Origin: Ferrovibrio sp041906005
Lineage (GTDB): Bacteria > Pseudomonadota > Alphaproteobacteria > Ferrovibrionales > Ferrovibrionaceae
DNA length: 64,000 bases
Reading direction: 5' to 3'
Assembly (NCBI RefSeq): GCF_041906005.1
Contig: NZ_JAYRJY010000001.1
Span: 1,488,001-1,552,000 of the forward strand
This document shows, one piece after another, positions 1 through 8,977 of the stretch. The position numbers and the translations under genes were made by a program. The notes beneath the pieces are model-generated. The model worked only from the letters and a program-made list of their open reading frames with translations. It searched no databases and had not been told where the DNA came from. Numbering within the stretch: the first letter of the stretch is position 1; each line of letters opens with the position of its first letter.

Positions 1-237
1 ATCCTTGATCGCCACCGGCAGTCCATACAGGTAGCCCGGCGGCGGATCGTCGGGGCGTTCCAGCTTTTCGGCCATGGCGCGGGCGCGGTCGAGGCACAGG
101 ATGGGCAGGGCGTTGACCTTGGGCTCCACCTCGGCGATGCGCGCCTCGGCGGCATCGATCAGTTCGCCCGGGCTGACATCGCGGGCCTTCAGGGCCGCCA
201 CAGCCTGGCGGGCAGTCATTTTTATCAACGCGTCCAT
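1..237 (-). CDS. Amidase signature family protein, N-terminal part (cut by window start)
   Basis: Seventy-nine codons read from the ATG at 237 down to base 1, where the gene leaves the window. The last visible residues, GLPVAIKD, match the conserved motif of amidase signature enzymes (GatA and amide hydrolases), whose lysine is part of the Ser-cisSer-Lys catalytic triad. The preceding helical stretch (LIDAAEARIAEVEPKVNAL) is also typical of the family N-terminus. The start at 237 is preferred over the in-frame ATG at 219 because AAGGAAGG lies just upstream of it. The gene diverges from the PfkB kinase. The substrate cannot be told from this fragment. Confidence 0.8.
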   Translation of the reverse strand, partial: MDALIKMTARQAVAALKARDVSPGELIDAAEARIAEVEPKVNALPILCLDRARAMAEKLERPDDPPPGYLYGLPVAIKD

Positions 238-301
238 ATTTGCCTTCCTTGCCTCGATTGGCTACAGAGTAACGGTAAATACCGCCAGCAGGAAAGCTTC
301 G

Positions 302-1297
302 ATGACCAAGGCCCAGAATAACGTGCTCGCCATCGGCAACGCCATCGTCGACGTGCTGGCACGCGTGGACAACGACTTCCTCGACGAACATGGCATGCCC
401 AAGGGCGGCATGACCCTGATCGACGGCGGCCGGGCCGAGGCGCTTTATGCCGCCATGGGTGAAACCGTGGAGTGCTCGGGCGGTTCGGCGGCCAATACGG
501 CGGCTGGCGTCGCCGCCCTGGGCGGCAAGGTGCAGTTCATCGGCCGGGTGCGCAACGATACGCTGGGTAACGTCTTCGCCCGCGACATCCGCGGCCTGGG
601 CGTGCATTACGACACCGCACCGGCCACCGAAGGCCCGTCCACCGCCCGCTGCCTGATCCTGGTGACGCCCGATGCCCAGCGCACCATGAACACCTATCTG
701 GGTGCCTCGATCGACCTGACGCCCGACGATATCGAGGCCGCTGCCGTGGCGAAGGCCGAAATCACCTATCTGGAAGGCTACCTGTGGGACCAGCCGATGG
801 CCAAGGACGGCATGCGCAAGGCGATCCGCCTGGCCCATGATGCCGGTCGCAAGGTGGCCATGTCGCTGTCCGACAGTTTCTGCGTCGACCGCCACCGCGC
901 CGAATTCCGCCATCTGGTCGAGCATCACGTCGACATCCTGTTCGCCAACGAGGCCGAGATCACCGCGCTGTACGAGACGCAGGATTTCGACGGCGCGCTG
1001 CAGCATGTGCGCGGCCATGTCGACGTCGCCGCTCTCACCCGCTCGGAAAAGGGCTCGGTGATCATCTCGGGCGAGGAACTGCACATCATCGACGCCGTGC
1101 GCGGCGTGAATGTGGTGGACACCACCGGTGCCGGCGACCTTTACGCCGCCGGCTTCCTATACGGCTTCACCCATGGCTTCGACCTGCACGCCGCCGGCCG
1201 GCTCGGCTCGCTCTGCGCCGCCGAGGTGATCAGCCATATCGGCCCACGGCCGCAGAAGCCGCTGAAGCCCTTCGTGGCCGAAGCGCAGAAAGCCTGA
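302..1297 (+). CDS. PfkB-family carbohydrate kinase, adenosine kinase-like
   Basis: A 331-residue cytoplasmic sugar or nucleoside kinase of the ribokinase/PfkB fold. The N-terminal VLAIGNAIVDVLARVD strand and the glycine-rich ECSGGSAANTAAG segment form the substrate site. DTTGAGDLYAAGF near residue 280 is the PfkB signature 2, with the anion hole and the catalytic aspartate. Alphaproteobacterial proteins of this length and motif set are usually called adenosine kinase, but the substrate is inferred. The frame is open upstream to 74. I chose the ATG at 302 because the family begins there and AGGAAAG precedes it. It stands alone, facing HutD convergently. Confidence 0.85.
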   Translation: MTKAQNNVLAIGNAIVDVLARVDNDFLDEHGMPKGGMTLIDGGRAEALYAAMGETVECSGGSAANTAAGVAALGGKVQFIGRVRNDTLGNVFARDIRGLGVHYDTAPATEGPSTARCLILVTPDAQRTMNTYLGASIDLTPDDIEAAAVAKAEITYLEGYLWDQPMAKDGMRKAIRLAHDAGRKVAMSLSDSFCVDRHRAEFRHLVEHHVDILFANEAEITALYETQDFDGALQHVRGHVDVAALTRSEKGSVIISGEELHIIDAVRGVNVVDTTGAGDLYAAGFLYGFTHGFDLHAAGRLGSLCAAEVISHIGPRPQKPLKPFVAEAQKA

Positions 1298-1309
1298 GCT
1301 GAAAAGCCG

Positions 1310-1333
1310 GATCGGCCGTCAGAACGGCCGATC
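1310..1333. terminator. Inverted repeat between convergent genes
   Basis: A perfect 10-bp inverted repeat, GATCGGCCGT and ACGGCCGATC, with loop CAGA. It lies between the kinase stop (1297) and the hutD stop (1319) and includes the last hutD codons. There is no T-run, so a bidirectional terminator role is inferred from position and stem strength. Confidence 0.5.
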
Positions 1334-1816
1334 GACGAAGGCGTTGAGAACGTGCCGGTCGTCGAGGCGGATCGAAACACCGTGACCCGACACCACGGCG
1401 TGCCCCATTGACGGCAGCGGCGCACGCGAGCGGGCGACCGCGACACGCATCACCTCGTCGTGGCGCGCCATCACGTTGAGATCGCGGCAGGGACCGTTCA
1501 CCAGCCGGCATTGCGCGGCCAGGCCGCCATCGAACTGATGCGGCTCAAACGGCTTCGTCACCTCCAGCGTCGAACCGTCGCTGAAATCAAGGATGAAGCC
1601 GTTGCCCTCGACCAGGGTGATCCAGCGCGTGATGCCGGGAAAAGCCGAGAATGGCCCATCGCGCTCGATCTTCGCCATGCTGACGCGCCAGCGAAAATCC
1701 TCCAGCGAGGCATTGGGCGGATCGATGGCGATCTCGGTGGTGAGACCACCGCCATTCTTCCAGGGTTGCGCCGGCAAGCTGGCAATGTGGATCAACCGAT
1801 TTTGGTTAGCGCCCAT
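1319..1816 (-). CDS. HutD/Ves family protein
   Basis: A 165-residue protein with the start of the HutD/Ves cupin-like family: PWKNGGGLTTEIA, then FRWRVSMAKIERDGPFSAFPG and a central strand that includes WITLVEGNGF. HutD proteins often sit in histidine-utilisation operons and are thought to have a regulatory or small-ligand role; Ves is linked to cold response. There are no hut genes here, so the function is open. It is slightly shorter than usual for the family. The ATG at 1816 lies 25 nt inside the heparinase gene, which suggests translational coupling; no good ribosome site is visible, and an internal TTG is the alternative start. Confidence 0.75.
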   Translation of the reverse strand: MGANQNRLIHIASLPAQPWKNGGGLTTEIAIDPPNASLEDFRWRVSMAKIERDGPFSAFPGITRWITLVEGNGFILDFSDGSTLEVTKPFEPHQFDGGLAAQCRLVNGPCRDLNVMARHDEVMRVAVARSRAPLPSMGHAVVSGHGVSIRLDDRHVLNAFVDRPF

Positions 1817-3444
1817 TTGAATACCAGAGGGGTTTCGCCGGCCGAGCCGGTCATCACAATCTGTTGCGTGCGTCGCGGCGCATCGGCACCGCCATTGTCG
1901 GTATGGCCGAAATAGACACTGTCTTCCAGGCGCACCACGCCGCCGGCACCGCGCCAACGCCAGCCCTGGCCGCTGGCGCTTTTCAGGATCACCGTGTCGC
2001 CGCTGCCGATCAGGGAGGCATGCACGCCGGGATGCAGATGCAGCCGCAGCACCGCTTCGACCGGCATGCCGGCAGAGTCGGTAATGGTTTCCTCGCCGCG
2101 CAGATCCTCGCCACCAGCCGCCAGGAACAGGCGCCGGCGATACAGGCGGTTGTGGCTGCGCCGCCAGCCGTCATGCTCGAGGTCGAACAGGATAGCGCCA
2201 TCCTGTTCGTTGCGCGTCACAGACACCTGCGCATCCAGCGCCGGTTCGCCCTGCCCCAGGGTGATCGTGCTGTGCGCCGCGCTGCCGCTCAAGGCTTCGG
2301 CCCAGCCGCCGCCGATGCGTCGCGACGCCCCGCAATTGACGATCAGGCGATCCTTGCCGTGGCTGAATTCAAACGACAGCAGGCCACGATGGGGGGGCGG
2401 CGCATCCGGCTGGACCGGCGGCGCCGCACCGGCATCGATCAGCAGCAGGCCACGCCGCGCCACGGCACGTTCATAACCGCTGAGCGTCGCCGAATTGAGT
2501 GGCTTGCCCTTGGCCTCGGAGAGATCGAGCAACTGTTCGATCTGGGCCGGCACTTCCTCCTGCCCACCATGGAACAGCGCGAGTCCGCCATCACCGTGAC
2601 GGAAGAAACGCAGCATCGGCGCCATGCGATCCAGAAAAACCTGCAGCATGGCGGCGCGTTCCGGATCGAGCGCCAGAAGGAAACGCCATAGCGCGACAAT
2701 CTCGCGCAGCAGGCGATAAAGCTGCGAAGGATTGCGGCTGACATGGCCGCCATCGGCGAGGATTTGCGTTTCCAGCGCGGCGCACAGCGCCTGCATCGCA
2801 GCCTGCTCGGGTTGGCCCAGCGCTTCCAGGCCATAAACCAGTCCTATCATGGCGGCAAAGCGCGGCAGGCCGGGTGGCGTGCGTTTCGCCGCGTGGTTCA
2901 GATGCGCCGTGTGCCGCGCGATGGCGAGCAGGAAATCATGGGCGAATTTTTCATCGGCGCCATCGAGCAGGAAATGCGCCGCGCCGATCCAGTGCGACAG
3001 CCGGCGCCCCGCCACGTCAGCGCGCCAGGGCAGGCCCTGGATCTGCTGCGCGTGCCTTTCAAGCCAGGAGGTGAGCAGCGCACGGGCCATGCGGCGCGCC
3101 ATGTCGCCGCCCTGGGTGGCGAAATCCCGCAGCCAGCGGAAGCCATGCAGTTCGGCGGCCCAGGCAGCATGGCTGGGAGCGTCGAGTTTCAGCTCGGCCG
3201 CCGTCATGCTCCATGGTGCGGAGCGTGGCGAAACCACCTCGACGCCGGCAAAGACGAAACGGCCCTGAAACAGCCGGTCGGCATTGGCCACCGCACCGGG
3301 CCAGGCTTCATCCGGCAGGACCGGGAGTTCGAGCGGCGCCTGGCGCGGCAGGGTCAGGGCATACAGACGCGTGGCATACCAAGCGGTGCTGGCACGCCGC
3401 AGCAGTTTCTGTCCGAAGGTATCCCGCAGACTGGCCGCAGCCAC
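1792..3444 (-). CDS. Heparinase II/III family protein
   Basis: A 550-residue protein with the two-part layout of heparinase II/III-like proteins. The N-terminal alpha/alpha-toroid half includes HGFRWLRDF, WLERH and the His-rich IARHTAHL segment. The C-terminal beta-sandwich half, from about residue 350, includes GLLSFEFSHGKDRLIVNCGASR and SAAHSTITLGQGEP. Family members cleave acidic polysaccharides by beta-elimination; the true substrate is unknown and may be the cell's own capsule or glycan. No signal peptide is evident. The start is a GTG only 6 nt after the rpe stop. This rpe-heparinase pairing is, as far as I know, common in alphaproteobacteria. Confidence 0.85.
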   Translation of the reverse strand: MAAASLRDTFGQKLLRRASTAWYATRLYALTLPRQAPLELPVLPDEAWPGAVANADRLFQGRFVFAGVEVVSPRSAPWSMTAAELKLDAPSHAAWAAELHGFRWLRDFATQGGDMARRMARALLTSWLERHAQQIQGLPWRADVAGRRLSHWIGAAHFLLDGADEKFAHDFLLAIARHTAHLNHAAKRTPPGLPRFAAMIGLVYGLEALGQPEQAAMQALCAALETQILADGGHVSRNPSQLYRLLREIVALWRFLLALDPERAAMLQVFLDRMAPMLRFFRHGDGGLALFHGGQEEVPAQIEQLLDLSEAKGKPLNSATLSGYERAVARRGLLLIDAGAAPPVQPDAPPPHRGLLSFEFSHGKDRLIVNCGASRRIGGGWAEALSGSAAHSTITLGQGEPALDAQVSVTRNEQDGAILFDLEHDGWRRSHNRLYRRRLFLAAGGEDLRGEETITDSAGMPVEAVLRLHLHPGVHASLIGSGDTVILKSASGQGWRWRGAGGVVRLEDSVYFGHTDNGGADAPRRTQQIVMTGSAGETPLVFKWALTKIG

Positions 3445-3450
3445 GTCAGC

Positions 3451-4125
3451 TCACGCCGCGCGCTTGGCGCGCACCCGCGCGATGTTATCGGCATAGGCCG
3501 ACGGGCCGCCCTGGAAGGTGGCGGTGCCGGCCACCAGAACATCAGCACCGGCATTGACAGCCAGCTGCGCCGTTTCGACGTTGATGCCGCCATCCACTTC
3601 CAGGTCGATCGCACGGCCGGATTTGTCGATGGCCGTGCGCAGGATGCGGATCTTCTCGAGTTGGCTGGAAATGAATTTCTGTCCGCCGAAACCCGGGTTC
3701 ACGCTCATCACCAGCACGAGGTCGACCATGTCGAGCACCGCCAGCGCGGTTTCCACCGGCGTGCCGGGATTGAGCGACAGGCCGGCCTTTTTGCCCAGGC
3801 TGCGGATCAGCTGCAGCGTGCGATGCACATGCGGGCCGGCTTCGGGGTGCACGGTGATGATGTCGGCGCCGGCCTCGGCGAATTGCGGCACGAAGGCATC
3901 CACCGGCGAGATCATCAGGTGCACGTCGAAGGGCTTTTTGGTGTGCTTGCGCAAGGCGGCGACCACGCTTGGCCCGATGGTGAGATTGGGTACGAAATGA
4001 CCGTCCATCACGTCGATATGCACATAATCGGCGCCGGCCTTGTCGATGGCGGCGACCTCGGCGCCCAACTGGGCGAAATCGGCGGACAGGATCGAGGGGG
4101 CGATTCGGGTCGATTGCTGCGGCAT
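3451..4125 (-). CDS. rpe: Ribulose-phosphate 3-epimerase
   Basis: A 224-residue TIM-barrel enzyme interconverting ribulose-5-phosphate and xylulose-5-phosphate in the pentose phosphate and Calvin pathways. Diagnostic segments are IAPSILSADFAQLG, YVHIDVMDGHFVPNLTIGP (metal-binding His and catalytic Asp), VHLMI, VMSVNPGFGGQKF and LEVDGGIN. An upstream in-frame start at 4188 would add 21 non-conserved residues; MPQQSTRIAPS at 4125 fits the family. It leads a three-gene minus-strand run with the heparinase and hutD. Confidence 0.96.
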   Translation of the reverse strand: MPQQSTRIAPSILSADFAQLGAEVAAIDKAGADYVHIDVMDGHFVPNLTIGPSVVAALRKHTKKPFDVHLMISPVDAFVPQFAEAGADIITVHPEAGPHVHRTLQLIRSLGKKAGLSLNPGTPVETALAVLDMVDLVLVMSVNPGFGGQKFISSQLEKIRILRTAIDKSGRAIDLEVDGGINVETAQLAVNAGADVLVAGTATFQGGPSAYADNIARVRAKRAA

Positions 4126-4215
4126 GGCCGGAGGATTAGCAGGTTCCGGCCCATCCGCCAAGCAAGCGGGCCGCCCCGATTCGGCCATTATTCGCGGTTT
4201 CGCGCGATATTTCGC

Positions 4216-4638
4216 TCACTTTCCGGTTAACAGCGCATAGGTCAGGCTGGCTTGGGCGAAAGGCTCCTCGCGCTCGGTGCTGCGAAAGTTCGCTTCGCCG
4301 AAAGCCAGGCTCTTGCCCAGCCGGATCACGCGCGTCTCGCACAGCACATCCATGTCGGCCACCGAACGGAAAAAGCTGGTGGTCTGGGTCACGGTCGCCA
4401 TGTTGACGAAACGCTTCACGGCACTGGTGACGGCAAACACCATCGCCGTGTCGGCCACCGCCATGATGGCCTGGCCGCAGAGGATGCCGCCGACGCGGGC
4501 CAGTTTCGGATTGTTGGGCAGACGCAGCACCACGCGGCCAGGTGCAAGACTTTCGAAACGCAGATGCAGGTCGCGGATCCAGGGTGGGAAATTTTCGGCC
4601 AGGATGGCCTGGGCATCGGCAATGGAGAGTTCGGTCAT
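4216..4638 (-). CDS. PaaI-family hotdog thioesterase
   Basis: A 140-residue single hotdog domain. The central VGGILCGQAIMAVADTAMVFAV helix carries the Gly-rich, Asp-containing active-site pattern of PaaI-type acyl-CoA thioesterases, followed by the TTSFFRSV strand. Cytoplasmic, and probably hydrolyses short or aromatic acyl-CoAs; the substrate is unknown. It diverges from rsmB, sharing a 56-bp spacer. It lies 90 bp upstream of rpe on the same strand, so co-transcription with rpe is possible. Confidence 0.85.
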   Translation of the reverse strand: MTELSIADAQAILAENFPPWIRDLHLRFESLAPGRVVLRLPNNPKLARVGGILCGQAIMAVADTAMVFAVTSAVKRFVNMATVTQTTSFFRSVADMDVLCETRVIRLGKSLAFGEANFRSTEREEPFAQASLTYALLTGK

Positions 4639-4694
4639 GGCGCCTCCCGGTCAGTGGCTCGACTATACCCCAGACGGGGTCTAGAACAGCGGCC

Positions 4695-5999
4695 ATGTCT
4701 GACCAGACCGCCCCCGCCACACCGGCTCCGATCAATCCCCGCCGCGTCGCCGCCAGCCTGCTGGATGGCGTGCTGGGCAAGGGCCGCGCGCTGGACGACC
4801 AGCTGGCCGATCCCAAAACCGGTTTCCGCGACCTGGCCGACCGCGACCGTGCCTTCGTGCGCCGGCTGGTGGCCACGGCATTGCGCCGGCGCGGCCAGAT
4901 CGACGGCGTCCTGCGCAAATTCCTCACCCTGTGGCCCAAGGGCCTGCCGCGCGAAGCGCTGCGGCTGGGCGCCGCCGAATTGCTGTTCCTCGATGCGCCA
5001 CCTCATGCCGCGGTGGATTCCGCCGTCGACCTGATGCACCCGGACCAGAAAAAGCCGCGCGGGCTGATCAATGCCGTGCTGCGCAAAGTGGCCACCGAAG
5101 GCATGGCTATCGTGGCCGAACAGGATGCCGCCCTGACAAACACGCCCGACTGGCTGTGGCAGAGCTGGGACCATGCCTATGGCCCCGATGTCGCACGTGA
5201 CATCGCGTTGGCGCACCTGCAGGAAGCGCCGCTGGATATCTCGGTAAAGAGCGATGCTTCCGTCTGGGCAGAGACACTGCAAGCTGAATTACTGCCGAAT
5301 GGCAGCCTGCGTCGCATGGCCGGCGGCGCGATCGAGAGCCTGCCTGGTTTCGAAGATGGAGCCTGGTGGATTCAGGATGCGGCCGCCACGCTGCCGGCGC
5401 TGCTGCTGGGCGATGTGAAAGACTTGCGCGTGGCCGATCTGTGCGCCGCGCCGGGCGGCAAGACCGCGCAACTGGCCGCCATGGGGGCACAGGTGATGGC
5501 GGTGGATCGCTCGGATCCGCGGTTGAAGCGGCTTAAGGCCAATTTGAAACGCCTGCACCTGAAAGCCGAGGTGAGAACCGCCGAGATCGAGTCCTGGCAA
5601 CCCCCGCAACTTTTCGATGCCGTGCTGCTGGACGCGCCCTGTTCGGCCACCGGCACGATCCGCCGCCATCCCGACCTGCCGTATCTGAAAGACGAAACCG
5701 ACGTGATGAAACTGGCCGCATTGCAGCAGCGCCTGATCAAGGCGGCCTGGGCGATGCTGAAGCCGGGCGGAAAGATGGTCTACTGCGTGTGTTCGCTGCA
5801 GCCCGAGGAAGGCGAGCGGCAGATGCCGGTTCTGCGCGCCCTGCCCGGCGCCCGTATTGTGCCGGCCGATGCGGCGAAGCTGGGCCTGCCGGAGGAAGCG
5901 GTCACATCTGACGGCGCCCTGCGCACCCTGCCCTGCCACTGGGCGGAGCGCGGCGGCATGGATGGCTTCTTCGCCGTCTGCCTCGAGAAGACCGTCTAG
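4695..5999 (+). CDS. rsmB: 16S rRNA (cytosine(967)-C(5))-methyltransferase RsmB
   Basis: A 434-residue protein. The N-terminal NusB-like RNA-binding domain (about residues 15-145) includes RRVAASLLDGVL and RDRAFVRRLVATALRR. The C-terminal SAM-dependent methyltransferase includes LCAAPGGKTAQLA (SAM motif), MAVDRSDPRL, LLDAPCSATGTIRRHPD with one active cysteine, and YCVCSLQPEEGE with the second. It methylates C967 of 16S rRNA. The ATG at 4695 matches the family N-terminus; the upstream in-frame extension is antisense to the thioesterase and not conserved-looking. The stop is 13 nt from the convergent dctM stop. Confidence 0.95.
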   Translation: MSDQTAPATPAPINPRRVAASLLDGVLGKGRALDDQLADPKTGFRDLADRDRAFVRRLVATALRRRGQIDGVLRKFLTLWPKGLPREALRLGAAELLFLDAPPHAAVDSAVDLMHPDQKKPRGLINAVLRKVATEGMAIVAEQDAALTNTPDWLWQSWDHAYGPDVARDIALAHLQEAPLDISVKSDASVWAETLQAELLPNGSLRRMAGGAIESLPGFEDGAWWIQDAAATLPALLLGDVKDLRVADLCAAPGGKTAQLAAMGAQVMAVDRSDPRLKRLKANLKRLHLKAEVRTAEIESWQPPQLFDAVLLDAPCSATGTIRRHPDLPYLKDETDVMKLAALQQRLIKAAWAMLKPGGKMVYCVCSLQPEEGERQMPVLRALPGARIVPADAAKLGLPEEAVTSDGALRTLPCHWAERGGMDGFFAVCLEKTV

Positions 6000-6012
6000 C
6001 GCATCACGCGCC

Positions 6013-7293
6013 TTAACGCATGACGCTGGGCAGCCAGGTGCTGATCGCCGGCACCAGCGAGATCAATGCCAGCACGCCGAGCTGCAGCGCCAGCATCGGA
6101 TACAGTTCGCGATTGAGTTCGGAGAGCGAAACCTTCGCCACCATCGCGGTGACGAACAGCAGGCCGCCCACCGGCGGGGTGATCATGCCGAGCGTCAGAT
6201 TGACGATCACCACGATGGCGAAATGGGTGGGATCGATGCCCAGGGCATAGGCCATCGGCGCCAGGATCGGCACCAGCACCATCACGCCGGGCAGCGGCTC
6301 GATGAAGATGCCGAACAACAGCAGCAGGATGTTCACCGCCAGCAGGAAAGCCAGCGGGTCAAGCCCCTGGGCGCCGATCCACAGCGCCAGCATCTGCGGC
6401 ACCTTGAGGATCGTCAGCACCCAGGCGAAGGCCGAACACATCGCCACGATCAGCAGCACCGATGCCGTGAGGAAGGCCGAGCGCGCCAGGATGCCGGGCA
6501 GCATCGCCAGCGTGAGCGTGCGGTAGACGAACATGCCGCAGACCAGCGCGTAGAACACGGCGATCACTGAAGCCTCGGTGGGCGTGAACACCCCGCCATG
6601 GATGCCGACCACGATGATCACCGGCAGCACCAGCGCCGGCAGGGCCCGCCAGGTGGTGGTGACGATGGTGCGCAGGTCGGGCAGGGTGCCGTCGCTCTTG
6701 AAATTGCGGCGGCGGCTGGCCCAGAAATTATAGAGCAGCAGCGAGCCCGAGATCAGCAGGCCGGGAATAATGCCGGCGATGAACAGGCTGACCACCGAGA
6801 CATTCTGGTCCTGCAACGCATAGATGATCATGATGATCGAGGGTGGGATGATCGGCCCGACCACCGAGGTGGTGGCCGTCAGCGCCGCCGCATAGGCGGC
6901 TGGATAACCGGACTTGCGCATCATGCGGATCAGGATGGCACCGGGGCCGGCCGCATCGGCCAGCGCCGAGCCGCTGATGCCCGAGAAGAAGGTCAGCGTC
7001 AGGATGTTGGTATAACCCAGGCCGCCGCGCCGGTGGCCGACGAACATGGCGGCGAAGCGCAGCAACACCTCGGCCAGCGCGCCGCCGGTCATCAGTTCGG
7101 CGGCGAGCAGGAAGAACGGCAGGGCCATCAGCGGAAAACTGTCGACCCCGGTGAGCAGCTTCTGCGCCAGGCTGATCGGCAGCAGGCCATTGGCCAGCAT
7201 GGCGGCCAGCGACGACATGCCGATGGCAAAAGCCACCGGCACGCCGAGTGCCAGCAGCAGGACAAGACAGCCAAACAGGATCGCGGTGATCAT
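6013..7293 (-). CDS. dctM: TRAP transporter large permease (DctM type)
   Basis: A 426-residue membrane protein of about 12 helices, the ion-coupled translocation subunit of a tripartite ATP-independent periplasmic transporter. Typical segments are VPVAFAIGMSSLAAML, FFSGISGSALADAAGPGAILIRMM, VGPIIPPSIIMIIYA and LTLGMITPPVGGLLFV. It overlaps dctQ by 4 nt (ATGA), which fixes the start at 7293 and rejects a longer in-frame extension. With the tartrate dehydratase upstream, the likely substrate is tartrate or a similar hydroxy-dicarboxylate (inference). Confidence 0.93.
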   Translation of the reverse strand: MITAILFGCLVLLLALGVPVAFAIGMSSLAAMLANGLLPISLAQKLLTGVDSFPLMALPFFLLAAELMTGGALAEVLLRFAAMFVGHRRGGLGYTNILTLTFFSGISGSALADAAGPGAILIRMMRKSGYPAAYAAALTATTSVVGPIIPPSIIMIIYALQDQNVSVVSLFIAGIIPGLLISGSLLLYNFWASRRRNFKSDGTLPDLRTIVTTTWRALPALVLPVIIVVGIHGGVFTPTEASVIAVFYALVCGMFVYRTLTLAMLPGILARSAFLTASVLLIVAMCSAFAWVLTILKVPQMLALWIGAQGLDPLAFLLAVNILLLLFGIFIEPLPGVMVLVPILAPMAYALGIDPTHFAIVVIVNLTLGMITPPVGGLLFVTAMVAKVSLSELNRELYPMLALQLGVLALISLVPAISTWLPSVMR

Positions 7294-7805
7294 ATCGACG
7301 CCGCCTGATCCGGATCGAGATCGGCCGAAACCTCGAATTCCCTGTCGGTCACATAACCGCGCGCCACCGCCAGCAGGTGCCACAGGTTCAGCGCGAAGCC
7401 GACCGGAATGGCGGCGGCGATCCAGCTGAAGGAAATATCCGTCACCGGCGTCGACTGCACGGATGTGCGATCGACAAAATCGACGCCGATCCACACCATC
7501 GCCGCGCTGAAGCACGCCATCAGCAGCACGATCAGCAGCCGCAGCAGCTTCGCCCGCGGTTCGCCCAGACCGGCCTGCAGCGTGTCGATCGCCATATGAC
7601 CACCCAGCCGCAGCACCGGGCCGATGCCAAGGTAGGCCAGCCATATCATCAGGTAGCGCGCCACCTCCTCGGCCCAGACGATGGAATCGCCGGTGGTGTA
7701 GCGCAGCATCACATTGGCGAACACGATCACCGACATCGCGGCAAGGGCCACGATCAGCAGCAGGCGGTTGAGGCCAAGAATGGCGCGATCGATCTGACGC
7801 AGCAT
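7290..7805 (-). CDS. dctQ: TRAP transporter small permease (DctQ type)
   Basis: A 171-residue protein with four predicted helices and the DctQ core VFANVMLRYTTGDSIVWAEEVARYLMIWLAYLG near residues 28-60. It pairs with DctM in the membrane. It lies 72 bp after dctP, separated from it by a strong hairpin, and overlaps dctM by 4 nt. The hairpin probably lowers permease expression relative to the binding protein. Confidence 0.92.
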   Translation of the reverse strand: MLRQIDRAILGLNRLLLIVALAAMSVIVFANVMLRYTTGDSIVWAEEVARYLMIWLAYLGIGPVLRLGGHMAIDTLQAGLGEPRAKLLRLLIVLLMACFSAAMVWIGVDFVDRTSVQSTPVTDISFSWIAAAIPVGFALNLWHLLAVARGYVTDREFEVSADLDPDQAASI

Positions 7806-7827
7806 GGGAAGGCTTCCGGAAAACGGA

Positions 7828-7854
7828 GCGGGACGGCTTTTGCTGCCGTCCCGC
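7828..7854 (-). terminator. Intergenic hairpin between dctP and dctQ
   Basis: A 10-bp perfect stem (7828-7837 and 7845-7854) with loop TTTTGCT, lying just after the dctP stop on the minus strand. No T-run follows on the minus strand. Such hairpins after binding-protein genes usually give partial termination or 3' protection, keeping binding protein in excess. The role is inferred. Confidence 0.6.
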
Positions 7855-7877
7855 CCATACCCTGTGTGAGATTCAGA

Positions 7878-8849
7878 TCACTTGAAATTGCGGATCTGGT
7901 CGATCTTGTCCTTGCCGAAACGCTTGGCGTATTCGGCGAAGGCCGGTTCCAGCGCGGTCTGGAACTTGGCGGTATCCACCTTCTCCACCACCTTCATGCC
8001 CATCGCCTGCACATCGGACACCGCCTTGGACTCGACCTGGTCGATCCAGGCGCGCATATCCTTGGCGCCGGCCTTGGCCGCGGCCTGCACTGCGGTCTTG
8101 TCGGCATCCGACAGCTTGTCGTAGGTGCGCTTGGACATGATGATCAGCGCCGGCGAATAGACATGCCGGGTCAGGGTGAGGAATTTCTGCACTTCGGGCA
8201 GCTTGGCGCTGACGATCACCGACATCGGGTTTTCCTGCCCGTCGATGGTGCCCTGCTGCAGGCCCTGGATCACTTCCGGCCAGGCCATCGGCGTCGGGCT
8301 GGCACCCAGGGTGCGGAAGGCGATCATGTGCACCTGGTTTTCCATGGTGCGGATCTTCAGGCCCTTGAGGTCGGCCGGGGTGTCGACCGGATGCTTGCTG
8401 TTGGTGAGATGGCGGAAGCCCTGCTCGCCCCAGGCCAGCGCGACCAGACCCTTGGCGGGGAATTTCGCCAGCAGCTCCTGACCGGGTGCGCCATCCAGCA
8501 CGGCGCGGGCATGGGCGGCATCGCGGAACAGGAAGGGGATGTCCATGATGGCGACTTCCGGCACGAAGTTGCCGACCGGACCGCTGGAGGTGACCACCAT
8601 TTCCAGGTTGCCGAGCTGCAGGCTCTCGATCATCTCGCGTTCGCCGCCCAGCGCGCTGGAGGGGAACTGCTCGATCTTGAACTTGCCCGGCGCCAGCTTG
8701 GCCAGATTTTCGTCGAAGGACTTGGCCGCCACGCCGTAATGCGAGTTCGGCGCCAGGGCATAGCCGAATTTCAGGGTGGTCTGGGCGGCAACAGGGCCGG
8801 CAAGGCCAACCGCCATCACGGCGGCGGCCAGCAGATATGAAATGCGCAT
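7878..8849 (-). CDS. dctP: TRAP transporter substrate-binding protein (DctP type)
   Basis: A 323-residue periplasmic binding protein. Signal peptide at residues 1-22 (MRISYLLAAAVMAVGLAGPVAAQ). DctP family landmarks follow: LKFGYALAPNSHYGVAAKSFDENL, GLKIRTMENQVHMIAFRTLGASPTPMAWPEVIQGLQQGTIDGQENP, where the Arg of KIRTMEN pairs with the substrate carboxylate. It sits between the tartrate dehydratase and the membrane subunits on the same strand. Tartrate is the most likely ligand by context. Confidence 0.93.
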   Translation of the reverse strand: MRISYLLAAAVMAVGLAGPVAAQTTLKFGYALAPNSHYGVAAKSFDENLAKLAPGKFKIEQFPSSALGGEREMIESLQLGNLEMVVTSSGPVGNFVPEVAIMDIPFLFRDAAHARAVLDGAPGQELLAKFPAKGLVALAWGEQGFRHLTNSKHPVDTPADLKGLKIRTMENQVHMIAFRTLGASPTPMAWPEVIQGLQQGTIDGQENPMSVIVSAKLPEVQKFLTLTRHVYSPALIIMSKRTYDKLSDADKTAVQAAAKAGAKDMRAWIDQVESKAVSDVQAMGMKVVEKVDTAKFQTALEPAFAEYAKRFGKDKIDQIRNFK

Positions 8850-8977
8850 GATCGGTCTCCGGGTTTCCTCTGGCGGCGGTTCATCGCCCGTCGCCTTGTT
8901 ATAGGCCGCCGAGGTTGCCGGTCCTTCCGCACACTGTCAATTGCCAGATTGCGCTGGCCGGCTTGCGGCCCGGACGA

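Noticed and set aside
8920..8945. TTGACA on the minus strand as the dctP promoter
   Set aside because: The only good -10-like TATAAC is 31 bp away and the 17-bp position reads CAACCT; no convincing promoter.
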